Positions 1 through 8,755 of a stretch of 64,000 nt of DNA are shown piece by piece; the stretch's first letter is position 1; every line of letters starts with the position of its first letter. The translations under genes and the position numbers were made by a program. Source of the DNA: Aerococcus viridans (GTDB lineage Bacteria > Bacillota > Bacilli > Lactobacillales > Aerococcaceae); the NCBI RefSeq assembly GCF_002871935.1, contig NZ_PNHQ01000011.1:5705-69704 (forward strand), read 5' to 3'. Below the pieces are notes generated by a model. It was given only the letters and a program-made list of their open reading frames with translations, ran no database searches and had not been told where the DNA came from.

Positions 1-1
1 A

Positions 2-706
2 GTGAATGATAAACTTCTTGTCATTATGAATGGTTTTGCTGCCGGGGTTATGTTTGCAGCAAGTTACTGGTCTTTGTTAGCGCCATCCATTGATTTTGCA
101 GAGCAAAATGGTTATGGTATTTGGTCATTTGTGCCTGCTTTGGTTGGTTTTTTAGTAGGAGGCCTCTTTTTAAGAGTTGTGGATGGCGTGGTCCCTCATT
201 TGCATAATAGAACAAGCGGTGTTGAGGAAACTGAGGGTGTTGCTTCATCTTTATCGTCTACAACCCTTTTGTTTCTAGCGGTAACCATTCATAATATACC
301 AGAAGGGTTGGCAATTGGTGTGGCTTTTGGAGCTGCTGGACAAGGAGTTTCTGCTATTACAAGTGCATTGGTGCTTGCACTGGGTATTGGGCTGCAAAAC
401 TTTCCCGAAGGTGCTGCGCTTTCAATGCCTATTCGAGCAGAAGGCAGTACAAAGGGACATGCATTTAATATGGGGCAATCCAGTGCACTTTTTGAAATTA
501 TATCAGCAACTATTGGCGCTTGGCTGGTCACACAGATAACTGTTATCTTACCTTATGCATTAGCTTTTGCAGCAGGAGCCATGGTATTTGTCTGTGTTGA
601 AGAATTGATTCCTAATTCTCAAACGAATGGACATAGCGAAGTAGCGACAATGGCATTTATGATTGGTTTTGCTATCATGATGACATTGGACGTTGCTCTT
701 GGTTAA
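2..706 (+). CDS. ZIP-family divalent metal transporter, probably 5'-truncated by the window
   Basis: Integral membrane importer of the ZIP family (ZupT/GufA-like), expected to bring Zn2+ or other divalent metals into the cytoplasm. The family's two metal-site helices are visible: HNIPEGLAIG near residue 98 and NFPEGAALSMP near residue 133. About six hydrophobic segments fill the 234 residues. The first codon seen is GTG at the window edge; ZupT proteins are usually about 260-270 residues, and the reading starts inside what looks like the end of TM1-loop-TM2, so the true start probably lies outside the window. It is followed after 65 bp by a metal ATPase, so the two may share a transcript. Substrate cannot be told from sequence. 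Confidence 0.85.
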   Translation: MNDKLLVIMNGFAAGVMFAASYWSLLAPSIDFAEQNGYGIWSFVPALVGFLVGGLFLRVVDGVVPHLHNRTSGVEETEGVASSLSSTTLLFLAVTIHNIPEGLAIGVAFGAAGQGVSAITSALVLALGIGLQNFPEGAALSMPIRAEGSTKGHAFNMGQSSALFEIISATIGAWLVTQITVILPYALAFAAGAMVFVCVEELIPNSQTNGHSEVATMAFMIGFAIMMTLDVALG

Positions 707-771
707 ACAATAAACAAAGGACACAAAAAAGTCTACAAAAATCAAATAAATTATATAGAAAGGTGATAAAA

Positions 772-2697
772 ATGGAAAATATCCAAGAACAACAATCTCA
801 AGAAAAACATAATCACAACCACGACCATGACCATGAACACGGAAAAATGCCAATCGTTTTATACTTTATTGGTTTAGCCTTAGCGGTGATCGCTTTATTT
901 TTGAATGAAGATTATCAGTTAATGCGAAATATTTTATTCTCAATCGCTACAATCAGTGCAGGATATCATGTCATTGTTCTGGAAGGTCTTGGAGAGACAA
1001 TTGAGAATACAAAAGCAAATAATAAGTTTACGCCTAATTCTCATATTTTAATGGGATTAGCGGCTATAGGAGCTTCAGCGATAGGGAATTTTTGGGAAGG
1101 AACGTTGTTGATTCTCATTTTTTCAGGCGCACATTTCCTGGAAGATTACGCTGAAGGAAGAAGTAAACGAGAAATCACGAAATTACTCGAAATGAATCCA
1201 ACGACTGCCCGGTTAATCCAGCCTGATGGCAGTACAAAAAATGTTGACATCAGTGAATTAAAAGTGGGAGATCAACTTCAAGTATTGAATGGCGATCAAG
1301 TCCCCATTGATGGCGTCATTTTGTCAGGCTCTACGTCCATTGATGAGTCGTCTATTAATGGAGAAAGTATCCCAAAAGAGAAGTCCAAAGGAGACGACGT
1401 TTTCGGAAGTACAATCAATGGAACAGGTACTTTCACAATGGAAGTCACTAAAGAAAATAAAGATACAGTATTTTCAAAAATTTTACAGTTAGTAAACCAG
1501 AACCAAGACAACCAAACAAAAGCTGCGAGTATAATCCAAAAATTTGAACCGAAATACGTTACAGTTGTTTTAATTGCCATTCCGTTATTCATGTTATTGG
1601 CTCCTTTTCTCCTAGACTGGACATGGTCACAAAGTATCTATAGAGGATTGGTCCTTTTAGTGGCAGCTTCACCCTGTGCTTTAGCAGCAGCTACCGTATC
1701 GGTAACTTTATCAACGACCTCTAACCTGGCCAAAAAAGGCGTCCTTTCAAAAGGTAGTTCTTACCTGTCTCAATTAGCCGATACTCAAGCAATTGCGTTT
1801 GATAAGACCGGAACTTTGACCAAAGGAAAACCTGAAGTAACCAATTATTATTTTGCTGATTCCGTGAACGAAGAAAATATGATTGATATCGTGGTAGCTC
1901 TTGAAAAAGAATCCAATCACCCCTTAGCAGATGCCATTCTAAGAAAGTTTGAACAAAAAAATCAACTGACTATTGAAGTAGAAAATCAGATTGGTAAAGG
2001 GTTGACAGGAGATTACAACGGCAAAAATTATCGGATCGGAAAACCAACTTCATTTGACGAGGTTGCAAATGAATATATTCGTTTAAATAATGAGTGGGCA
2101 TCAGAAGGTAAGACAGTCGTATATGTAGCAGAAGATGAGAATGTCATTGGACTTATAGCTCTCATGGACGTTCCAAGTGAACATGCAAAAGAAACTATTA
2201 AATACTTTAAAGAACAAGGCATACACACCACTCTAATCACTGGCGACTCAGAAATGACAGGAAAAGCAGTTGCTGAACAATTAGGAATAGATGAAGTAAT
2301 CGCGAATGTCATGCCAGAAGATAAATCTCGAATTATAGACGAGCAAAAAGAGAAATACGGCGTAACAGCAATGGTGGGTGATGGTGTAAATGATGCCCCA
2401 GCCCTTGTGAATGCAAATGTAGGGATTGCCATGGGAGACGGAACCGATGTAGCAGTAGAGGTGTCTGATTTAGTTTTAATGCAGGATGACTTATCTAAAT
2501 TGGTTAAAGCTCATGGAATTTCTTCTAAAATGAATCGTGTCATATGGCAAAACATCCTTTTTTCAATGGCAGTCGTAGCCTTTTTAGTTGTAGTGAGTTT
2601 ATTAGGTCTAACAGATATAGCAATCAGTGTCATTATTCATGAAGGAAGTACGTTGGTCGTTATTCTGAATGGACTTCGTTTATTAAAATCTAATTAA
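772..2697 (+). CDS. P1B-4-type heavy-metal-translocating ATPase
   Basis: Membrane P-type ATPase that moves a transition metal across the cytoplasmic membrane. Visible in order: a His/Asp-rich N-terminus (about residues 14-28) as possible metal-binding tail, an actuator motif NGES, the transmembrane metal motif SPC at residues 300-302, the phosphorylation motif DKTGT at residue 344, GDGVNDAPA from residue 536, and a last-helix motif HEGST from residue 623. SPC plus HEGST marks subgroup P1B-4 (Co2+, Fe2+ or Zn2+ pumps such as CoaT or PfeT), not a CPC copper or cadmium pump. There is no N-terminal HMA domain. I chose ATG 772 because an AGAAAGG ribosome site sits 7 bp upstream; a GTG at 763 is in frame but overlaps that site. 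Export is the usual direction. Metal specificity is not decided. Confidence 0.9.
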   Translation: MENIQEQQSQEKHNHNHDHDHEHGKMPIVLYFIGLALAVIALFLNEDYQLMRNILFSIATISAGYHVIVLEGLGETIENTKANNKFTPNSHILMGLAAIGASAIGNFWEGTLLILIFSGAHFLEDYAEGRSKREITKLLEMNPTTARLIQPDGSTKNVDISELKVGDQLQVLNGDQVPIDGVILSGSTSIDESSINGESIPKEKSKGDDVFGSTINGTGTFTMEVTKENKDTVFSKILQLVNQNQDNQTKAASIIQKFEPKYVTVVLIAIPLFMLLAPFLLDWTWSQSIYRGLVLLVAASPCALAAATVSVTLSTTSNLAKKGVLSKGSSYLSQLADTQAIAFDKTGTLTKGKPEVTNYYFADSVNEENMIDIVVALEKESNHPLADAILRKFEQKNQLTIEVENQIGKGLTGDYNGKNYRIGKPTSFDEVANEYIRLNNEWASEGKTVVYVAEDENVIGLIALMDVPSEHAKETIKYFKEQGIHTTLITGDSEMTGKAVAEQLGIDEVIANVMPEDKSRIIDEQKEKYGVTAMVGDGVNDAPALVNANVGIAMGDGTDVAVEVSDLVLMQDDLSKLVKAHGISSKMNRVIWQNILFSMAVVAFLVVVSLLGLTDIAISVIIHEGSTLVVILNGLRLLKSN

Positions 2698-2748
2698 TTC
2701 TATCAAAACCCATAAATCTAGGGTATAGTAATAACTGTCTGAAGTTAA

Positions 2749-2790
2749 TATGCCTTTAACGTTCTAAAAACGTTAGAGGCATATTTTTTA
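2749..2790 (+). terminator. Rho-independent terminator after the metal ATPase
   Basis: Arms 2749-2764 and 2769-2784 pair with one mismatch around a four-base loop and are followed by a run of T. Confidence 0.8.
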
Positions 2791-2799
2791 TAAATTACT

Positions 2800-2936
2800 T
2801 TGTCTCAAAAACAATCGATTATGAGACTGTTTTGAGAAGCAACTCTTTTTTCTCTAAAAGCGCTCTTTTTTAGTCTCAAAAGTTGTATCAAAATCTATGT
2901 ATCTTTAATCACCCTTTGTGATACAATGAGAGTTAA
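2800..2936 (+). other. Candidate res (recombination) site of the serine recombinase
   Basis: Inverted copies of GTCTCAAAA and TTTTGAGA (2812-2840 and again near 2875) and of GTATCA/TGATAC (2885-2932) crowd the stretch directly before the recombinase gene. Tn3-type and plasmid resolvases bind such repeated half-sites next to their own promoter. The assignment is by position and symmetry only. Confidence 0.4.
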
Positions 2937-2953
2937 AAGGGGGGGTTAGAACT

Positions 2954-3517
2954 GTGAGTGGATATATCTACGGATACGCGCGCGTCAGCACGCAACACCA
3001 GGATCTGAACCGGCAGCTAGACTTGCTAGCGGAACAAAATTGCAACGAAATCTTGACGGAGAAAATGACAGGGACTAAGAGCAATCGTCCTGAGTTGAAC
3101 CGTCTAAAGGATAAATTGCGACCTGGGGACACGGTGGTGGTGGAGAGCTTCTCCCGCTTGGGACGAAGCACCAAGGATCTGATTGACCTGGTCACCTACT
3201 TCGAGGAGCAGGACGTGAAGCTGGTCAGCCTGAAGGAGAACTTCGATACAACCACCCCGCAGGGGAGGCTCATGATGACCGTCTTCCAGGCCTTCAGCCA
3301 GTTCGAGCGTGATTTGATTGTGGAGCGGACGAAAGAGGGGCTCCAGAGTGCCCGTGCCCGAGGTCGGATAGGCGGAAGACCACGTGTAAACCCGCGTGAT
3401 ATTGAACGAGCCGTGAAACTATATGAGAGCAAAGCGTATAGTGGCAAAGAAATTACTGAAATGACCGGGATTAGTAAAGCTACTCTCTATCGATATTTAA
3501 AGAGTAAGCAAAAATAA
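2954..3517 (+). CDS. Serine recombinase (resolvase/invertase family), plasmid type
   Basis: Site-specific recombinase of the small serine resolvase family, 187 residues, the usual size. The N-terminal catalytic domain has YARVST with the nucleophile Ser12, then SRLGRS near residue 66 and the arm region FSQFERDLIVERT near residue 115. A helix-turn-helix ends the protein (EITEMTGISKATLYRYL). Start is a GTG behind a GGGGGG ribosome site. The first about 400 bp are clearly richer in G+C than the surroundings, while the C-terminal DNA-binding part is AT-rich like the host, so the gene may be a hybrid. Relatives resolve plasmid dimers or transposon cointegrates. A short inverted repeat (3518-3525/3544-3551) follows the stop codon. 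Confidence 0.9.
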   Translation: MSGYIYGYARVSTQHQDLNRQLDLLAEQNCNEILTEKMTGTKSNRPELNRLKDKLRPGDTVVVESFSRLGRSTKDLIDLVTYFEEQDVKLVSLKENFDTTTPQGRLMMTVFQAFSQFERDLIVERTKEGLQSARARGRIGGRPRVNPRDIERAVKLYESKAYSGKEITEMTGISKATLYRYLKSKQK

Positions 3518-3617
3518 CGATTGCAACATGTACCGAACGTTGCTGCAATCGAAATGCATTCAGCCTAAAATAAATTATGATTTCAAGAATTAAACTTACT
3601 AAGGAAGGACTGCTGAT

Positions 3618-4307
3618 ATGGTCAAAATAACAAAGGAAGTCTATGAACAAATAAAGATTGATCTTCCAAAAATAGAGGAGAGTCTATCTTCACGGAATGG
3701 ATCTGAGAAGTTATGGAGAAACTTAAGAAGTAAATATTCTATTCTATTACCTGGACTAACAAAACATGTTAGGGAATCAGGAAAAATGACTTCCGCTGGA
3801 ACGGAATTTGATTACCGGCCAGAACTTGAACAATTAAAAGAAGCTATATTAGCATATATGATTGTTAATCCAGTGGAGCAACAATCTAACGAGGAAATTG
3901 AGAATGAAGGGAATGAACAATTAAATCAAACTACACCTCGGTCGATAGATGAAATAATTAATGAAAAAATAGAAGAATCGAAGATATATATAAGATCTAA
4001 GGAATCTAAACAGAAGCAAATTGCATTAGAGAAAATTTGGGATACTTTCGAAAGATTAAAGACTATTTATGGTGAAAATAAAAAGAAGTCTGTAACAAGA
4101 CTAATTGATATAGTTAGTAAAGAATCACCAGTAACAAAAGAGTTGATAAGCAGAGAATTTCAGGAATTAACACAGATAGGCAATACTTACCATATTAGAC
4201 ATTTCGAAAACGGAAAAGAGCCTATTTATTCGGATGATTTTAGAGAGTATTTGTATTTTAGAATTTTAAGCTTAATAAGCTACTGTATAAATGAAATGAA
4301 TCAGTAA
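3618..4307 (+). CDS. Hypothetical protein, charged and mostly helical
   Basis: 229 residues, no family recognised. It is rich in Glu, Lys and Ile, has no signal peptide or membrane segment, and reads as helical with a low-complexity Glu/Asn/Gln-rich linker near residues 93-110. An AAGGAAGGAC ribosome site precedes ATG 3618. It lies between the recombinase and a strong terminator, on the recombinase strand, so it is probably part of the same mobile cargo. No catalytic motif can be seen. Confidence 0.6.
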   Translation: MVKITKEVYEQIKIDLPKIEESLSSRNGSEKLWRNLRSKYSILLPGLTKHVRESGKMTSAGTEFDYRPELEQLKEAILAYMIVNPVEQQSNEEIENEGNEQLNQTTPRSIDEIINEKIEESKIYIRSKESKQKQIALEKIWDTFERLKTIYGENKKKSVTRLIDIVSKESPVTKELISREFQELTQIGNTYHIRHFENGKEPIYSDDFREYLYFRILSLISYCINEMNQ

Positions 4308-4319
4308 TCAAGAGAAAAT

Positions 4320-4391
4320 AACGCATTTTAAGCCAGTTTCAGATTTGAAAGTGGATCACTATCCACGAAACCGGACTAAAATGCGTTTTTT
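4320..4391 (+). terminator. Terminator after the hypothetical gene at 3618
   Basis: Outer arms 4320-4330 and 4377-4387 pair perfectly and run into TTTTT; an inner hairpin (4351-4356 with 4361-4366) sits in the loop. Confidence 0.75.
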
Positions 4392-4512
4392 AAATCCATA
4401 TCTTTCGTTAAGATTGATTTTACACCTTATGATTATAAGAAATGAGTATAACCAAACCTTATTAGGTAACACTTGTTAATTCATGTTCATTAGTCTTAAG
4501 TTATGAAACGGC

Positions 4513-4561
4513 CTAAAATAGAGTGAATAAGATAAATTCCATCTTATTCACTCTATTTTAG
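4513..4561. terminator. Perfect 21-bp inverted repeat, probable bidirectional terminator
   Basis: Arms 4513-4533 and 4541-4561 are exact reverse complements around a 7-base loop. The repeat lies between convergent genes (3618 on plus, 4780 on minus) and has A/T-rich edges, which suits a terminator working in both directions. Confidence 0.55.
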
Positions 4562-4609
4562 TCAATCCAAGTTATTATGGCTGTATTGTACTTTACTTAT
4601 CCTCAAATT

Positions 4610-4780
4610 TTAATTATCAGAATCCCAATGCTCATCTCCGATAGATTGATCAGCAAATTCTCGGATAGCATCGTCTACTTCATCACGATCATAGATATCT
4701 AACTCATTATAAATCATATCAAATTCTTCCTCGTTTAATTCATCTAAATGGGCTATCAAATAATCTTTATCTTTTTTCAT
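4610..4780 (-). CDS. Small acidic hypothetical protein (56 aa)
   Basis: An open frame of 56 codons beginning ATG 4780 with a full AGGAGG ribosome site (4793-4788) eight bases upstream. The product is strongly acidic (many Asp and Glu) with DELNEEEFD in the middle, no Cys and no membrane segment. No family is recognised. The good ribosome site and codon use make it a believable gene. It sits next to the DUF4357 fragment and the IS30 element, in accessory DNA. Confidence 0.55.
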   Translation of the reverse strand: MKKDKDYLIAHLDELNEEEFDMIYNELDIYDRDEVDDAIREFADQSIGDEHWDSDN

Positions 4781-4970
4781 GATATAACCTCCTAATTATT
4801 TTACTTATTATTTTCTTTACTGTTATAACCGGAAAAACGTATTTTCACTTAGACATTGAAAAGTCCGCTGTAACTCTCTCCATTCTGTCATGCTTTTCCC
4901 AGATAATTACTTTTCAAACTCTAATCAACACTTATAAGCTATATAAAAAGATTGTATCCTCTTTTTATAT

Positions 4971-5294
4971 CTAATCCATAGTTCTTAACTCATTTAAATC
5001 ATCAAAGAACAGCCACCCATTAGTAGACTGGCCTGATATTAATTCAGTAACTCGAGAAGGACTATCGAAAGACATATTGATTACTGTTCTTAAAACCTCG
5101 TTTTCTTCAATTACTTTTCCATCCTCGATATAATTATCAATCATATTGTTGTACCGAGTAAAAAAGTTGCCAGTTTTCCAGTTCTTACTGGAATCTACAG
5201 GTCTACGTAACTCGCTATTTTTTGCTAAAACAAATTGCCCGTCTTTTACGAAAATGCACGATCGATAATTTTTATTTTCAGGGCTTAAATTGTC
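4971..5294 (-). pseudogene. C-terminal fragment of a DUF4357-domain protein, cut at the IS30 end
   Basis: About 107 sense codons run without a stop from the IS boundary at 5294 down to TAG 4971. The reading contains YRSCIFVKDGQFVLAKNSE, then SPSRVTELISGQSTNGWLFF, which follows the DUF4357 pattern (phase-variation-type domain often fused to GIY-YIG nucleases or methylase-associated proteins). No start codon is available, and the bases right of the IS (after 6387) do not continue the frame, so the 5' part was lost with the insertion. Confidence 0.6.
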
Positions 5295-6387
5295 AAATTA
5301 AGTGCAACACAGTTTTATAAAAGATTTCATAAGGTGTTTTCCAATTCAAACATTTTTGGGATGTGTATTTAATTTCGTTGCCCAACCTTGTATCTCTTCA
5401 TCAGTTGCATCTGTCAAATCAACACCTTTCGGTGAGTACTCCCTAAGGAGTCCATTTGTATTCTCATTAAATCCTCTTTGCCAAGATGCATGAGGATCTG
5501 GAAAATAAATTTGCGTATTATTTAATTCCTCAGTCAATCGGGCGTGTTGACTGAATTCTTTACCACGGTCAGGTGTAATGGTTTTACAAAAATTAGAATC
5601 AATACCTTGTAGTAATTTAATCATTTGGTCAACTACCGGCTTAGAAGCTTTCTTCTCAGATTTACCAATTAGTAATAACCTAGATTTTCTATCAACTAGC
5701 GTTACTAAGCACGCTTTACCAGTTTGACCTGCAACTGTATCTGCTTCCCAATGACCAATCTCAGTTCGTTCATTAGCGCTATCTAGTCGTTCATGAATCG
5801 TATTGGAGATAGGAATCTTTCCTCCTCTTCTCTCTACGTGATTTTTAGAATGGCGTGTTTTACCTCTGTGTCTTAATTTACGGATAGCGCCTCGATTACC
5901 AGTTGATAAACCAGGCTCATCGAAGTCACCACGATAAATTGCACGATAGATAGTATTATAACTGATCTTATTTTTGGAATTTTCAAGGTTCAAACGACCA
6001 GAAATTTTTTCTGTAGACCATTGTTCGTTGAGAAATAGTCGTTTGACCAACTGGAAAAGAGAGTCTTTATCTAGCGTGCGATGTCTGCCACATAGTTGTT
6101 TTCTACGTTTATACTCTCCATGAGCAGTTGACGGTGAATAACTGCCATCCTTGTTCGAATTACGATGTAATTCTCTTGAGACAGTCGATTTAGAACGGTC
6201 CAGGGTCTCGGATATATGCCCGATAGTTTCGCCTTGTTCATATATTAGGAATATTGTTTTTCGCTCATTCATGGTAAGATGTGTGTATGGATTCATAGCT
6301 TTCTCCTTCTAATAGTTGGTTGGTACATCTATTTTATAGGAAAACTATGGATCTTTTTTATTTTATTATTGTTGTTGCACTTAAATT
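5295..6387 (-). mobile_element. IS30-family insertion sequence
   Basis: The element is bounded by imperfect inverted repeats: AAATTAAGTGCAACA at 5295 and the reverse complement of AATTTAAGTGCAACA ending at 6387. It holds one transposase gene on the minus strand. The 1.09-kb length is normal for IS30. I see no clear 2-3 bp target duplication (flanks read GTC and GCA), which fits an insertion followed by loss of the left gene's 5' end, or an older event. Confidence 0.85.
5346..6296 (-). CDS. IS30-family transposase, 3' end shifted by one base
   Basis: DDE transposase of IS30 type. The N-terminus has the helix-turn-helix LTMNERKTIFLIYEQGETI and TLDRSKSTVSREL. The catalytic triad is readable as EADTVAG (D), ITPDRGKEF (D) and FNENTNG (E). 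The frame ends after THPKNV, but a one-base shift in an AAAAA run restores the family's usual tail (CLNWKTPYEIFY) and runs to a stop at 5293, inside the left terminal repeat. So the last about 19 residues are missing while all catalytic residues remain. Activity is uncertain; the shift could also be a sequencing slip in the homopolymer. Confidence 0.85.
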   Translation of the reverse strand: MNPYTHLTMNERKTIFLIYEQGETIGHISETLDRSKSTVSRELHRNSNKDGSYSPSTAHGEYKRRKQLCGRHRTLDKDSLFQLVKRLFLNEQWSTEKISGRLNLENSKNKISYNTIYRAIYRGDFDEPGLSTGNRGAIRKLRHRGKTRHSKNHVERRGGKIPISNTIHERLDSANERTEIGHWEADTVAGQTGKACLVTLVDRKSRLLLIGKSEKKASKPVVDQMIKLLQGIDSNFCKTITPDRGKEFSQHARLTEELNNTQIYFPDPHASWQRGFNENTNGLLREYSPKGVDLTDATDEEIQGWATKLNTHPKNV

Positions 6388-6400
6388 GCAATTCGTCGAT

Positions 6401-6446
6401 AAAAAAATAGTAGTGTAAATCCACCGTCGTGTATATTACACTACTA
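6401..6446 (-). terminator. Terminator of the ykoFEDC operon
   Basis: On the minus strand, arms 6446-6436 and 6418-6408 pair perfectly over 11 bp and are followed by a T run (6407-6401). It directly follows ykoC. Confidence 0.8.
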
Positions 6447-6543
6447 ATCTTAGTATGTTTGACATAGAACCATTTTTATTCCCTAACGTCAAATATTGTA
6501 CAACCGAAATACGTTTCTAATGTAAAAATATTTTTTAATTAAA

Positions 6544-7266
6544 TTAGAGGAGTCTGAGATATACCAATCCGATTAACGTCATGAGGGGAAGCGTAATGAG
6601 AAAAACAACATCATACCACTTCACTTTAGTTTGAATGTAATGGGTCCGTTCTTCAGAAAAACCTTTTGCATGCATTGCCATTGCCAATGCATCAGCCCAA
6701 CGTATAGACCGAATGAGGAGTCCGATCATGGGTCTATAATCAAATTTCCCCAATTTAATTTGTCTAACTTGATAAGCTAGTTTTGCTTGTGAATAATTTT
6801 TCCTCATTGAAGGGATTAGATAAACAGATGCCAAAACACCATAAGATAGACTATTCGATAACTTTCCTTGCTGAACCATACTAGCAATTAACTCATTTGG
6901 ATAGATAGTCAATGCTGTTAATAAACCGAGTACTGCGAAAGAAAAGATACGTGTCCCTAATTGTAGCCCATTTAAAAATGTAGCATCTTTCATAACAAAA
7001 CGTGTTGATTGCGCAGATAGACTAATGTCAGTACCGCCAGTATGACTAAACTGCCATCCAGTAATGAAGAAAGCACATGATAAGATAAGAGCTGGAAGAA
7101 TGATTTTTAATGCTTTCCTCAATTTAACTCTTTTACTAGTAAATAGAAGTAAGAGAACAATCACAATTATAAAAGTATTGAGGCGCCAGTCTGGTGAGAA
7201 CATTAAGAGTAAACTGGTGACTAAAACAGTTACTAGTTTTATAAATGGGTTAATGCGATCAATCAT
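6544..7266 (-). CDS. ykoC: ECF transporter transmembrane subunit (EcfT/YkoC)
   Basis: Membrane coupling subunit of an energy-coupling-factor transporter that joins the ATPase (next gene) to the substrate-binding protein. About five or six hydrophobic helices are seen. The cytoplasmic coupling motif is visible as SIRWADALAMAMHAKGF near the C-terminus, matching the Ala-Arg-Gly-type signature of EcfT. I start at ATG 7266, which has an AGGTG ribosome site and overlaps the end of ykoD by 8 bp; a TTG 12 bases earlier is possible but less likely. The overlap shows translational coupling. Confidence 0.85.
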   Translation of the reverse strand: MIDRINPFIKLVTVLVTSLLLMFSPDWRLNTFIIVIVLLLLFTSKRVKLRKALKIILPALILSCAFFITGWQFSHTGGTDISLSAQSTRFVMKDATFLNGLQLGTRIFSFAVLGLLTALTIYPNELIASMVQQGKLSNSLSYGVLASVYLIPSMRKNYSQAKLAYQVRQIKLGKFDYRPMIGLLIRSIRWADALAMAMHAKGFSEERTHYIQTKVKWYDVVFLITLPLMTLIGLVYLRLL

Positions 7267-8755
7267 AGGACACCTCAATTAACTCTTGGTTTTCTAGTAA
7301 ATAACCACGATCAGCATAGTGCTTTACTAATTCCTGATCGTGACTGGTGAAGATGATGGACGTTCCATTTTGCCTGAGTTCATTTAAATTATTCATAATT
7401 TCGAGTGCATTTTGTTTATCTTGACCGTAGGTTGGTTCATCAACTAGTAGCAGTCTCTGTCCTTTAATTAACATACAAAGTACTGCTAATCGGCGTTGTT
7501 GACCCTGACTTAAAAGCCATGGTGAAGTAGAAGCTTGATCTTCTAAGTTATGTCGCTTCAAGAGATTAGTGATTAATTTTGTAGTTTCTTCTTCATTCTT
7601 TTCAGGATAAACAGCTTGCACTCCAATATTCAATTCTTCAAAACATGAAGTTGTTAAAAATTGAAGAGAAGGATCTTGAAAAACAACTCCAATTTGAGAA
7701 AGCCAATCTTTCCTATTCTTAGAATCAAACTTTAAATCTTTCATATGCATAGTCCCGTCAAAAGGATATTCCCCCAGAATCGTCTGAAAAATAGTTGATT
7801 TACCGGATCCACTTTTTCCTTGTAATGCAATTAATTCTCCTGGGTAAATCTTCATGTTGCAGTTTTTTAATAAAATGCGGTAAGGATGCCACATTTTTTT
7901 CAGCCACTTTGTTTTATATTCTCCTAGTTTAATCGTAATATTTTCGATTTGAAAAATAGGCTCCAAGTTATTTGATACTTCTGCTCGTTGCAGAGGTTTT
8001 TCTAGTTCTAATAATAACCCTTCTTGTTCAAGTAGGGATTGATCGTTAGTAGAAAGTGGATCAAGTGAGATATTTGTGTCTAGAAGTTGCCCCACTCGAC
8101 TTAATACCATCATTCGGTCAACGAATTGCCACCTATCAAGACGGTGATCGATGACTAGAATGATTTTATTTTGTTTTTTTAGTTCTAAAATTGTTTCTTG
8201 AAGTTCGTTTGCTTTTTGATCATCCAAGTTAGAAAATGGTTCATCTAATATATAGACGAGTGGATCAATGATTTCCAAACATGAAAAGTTTGCTCGCTGT
8301 AATTCTCCGCCAGACATGGCATCAAAAGAACGTTCAAGCAATTCGGTAACTCCTGTTTTATTTGCGTGTTCTTTAACCATTTCATCCATTAATGAAGGAT
8401 CAAAACCTTTGTTCTCTAAGCAAAAAATTAATTCTTGATAGAGATTTTCCATAGCAAATGCTAGTCGGGCATTCTGAAATGATGCAGATATATACTCCAT
8501 AGATTCCTGATTGTCCATAGATAAGATGTCTTGTCCCGAAACAGAAATTGTGCCGGAATTTAATGTCCCGCCATTTTCAGGATAGTATCCTGTTAGAACA
8601 CCTGCTAGTGTGCTTTTTCCTGATCCACTTGCACCCGCTAGGAGCACAATTTCTCCAGGATTGATTGAAAAACTCATATTTGAAAATTGTACGCTATTTT
8701 CTAGATAGAATTCTAATTGTTCAACAACAAGTCCGTGATTATTTATCTTTTTCAT
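7259..8755 (-). CDS. ykoD: Double ABC ATPase of an ECF transporter (YkoD)
   Basis: Two ABC ATPase halves fused in one chain, as in YkoD of the HMP/thiamine transporter YkoEDC. Half 1 has Walker A GASGSGKST (near residue 38) and signature MSGGELQR with VYILDEPF. Half 2 has GKSGSGKST, signature LSQGQQRR and LLLVDEPT. It powers uptake together with YkoE and YkoC at the membrane. I prefer ATG 8755, which follows GGTGT and overlaps ykoE by 17 bp; an ATG at 8767 is also in frame. Confidence 0.9.
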   Translation of the reverse strand: MKKINNHGLVVEQLEFYLENSVQFSNMSFSINPGEIVLLAGASGSGKSTLAGVLTGYYPENGGTLNSGTISVSGQDILSMDNQESMEYISASFQNARLAFAMENLYQELIFCLENKGFDPSLMDEMVKEHANKTGVTELLERSFDAMSGGELQRANFSCLEIIDPLVYILDEPFSNLDDQKANELQETILELKKQNKIILVIDHRLDRWQFVDRMMVLSRVGQLLDTNISLDPLSTNDQSLLEQEGLLLELEKPLQRAEVSNNLEPIFQIENITIKLGEYKTKWLKKMWHPYRILLKNCNMKIYPGELIALQGKSGSGKSTIFQTILGEYPFDGTMHMKDLKFDSKNRKDWLSQIGVVFQDPSLQFLTTSCFEELNIGVQAVYPEKNEEETTKLITNLLKRHNLEDQASTSPWLLSQGQQRRLAVLCMLIKGQRLLLVDEPTYGQDKQNALEIMNNLNELRQNGTSIIFTSHDQELVKHYADRGYLLENQELIEVSYD

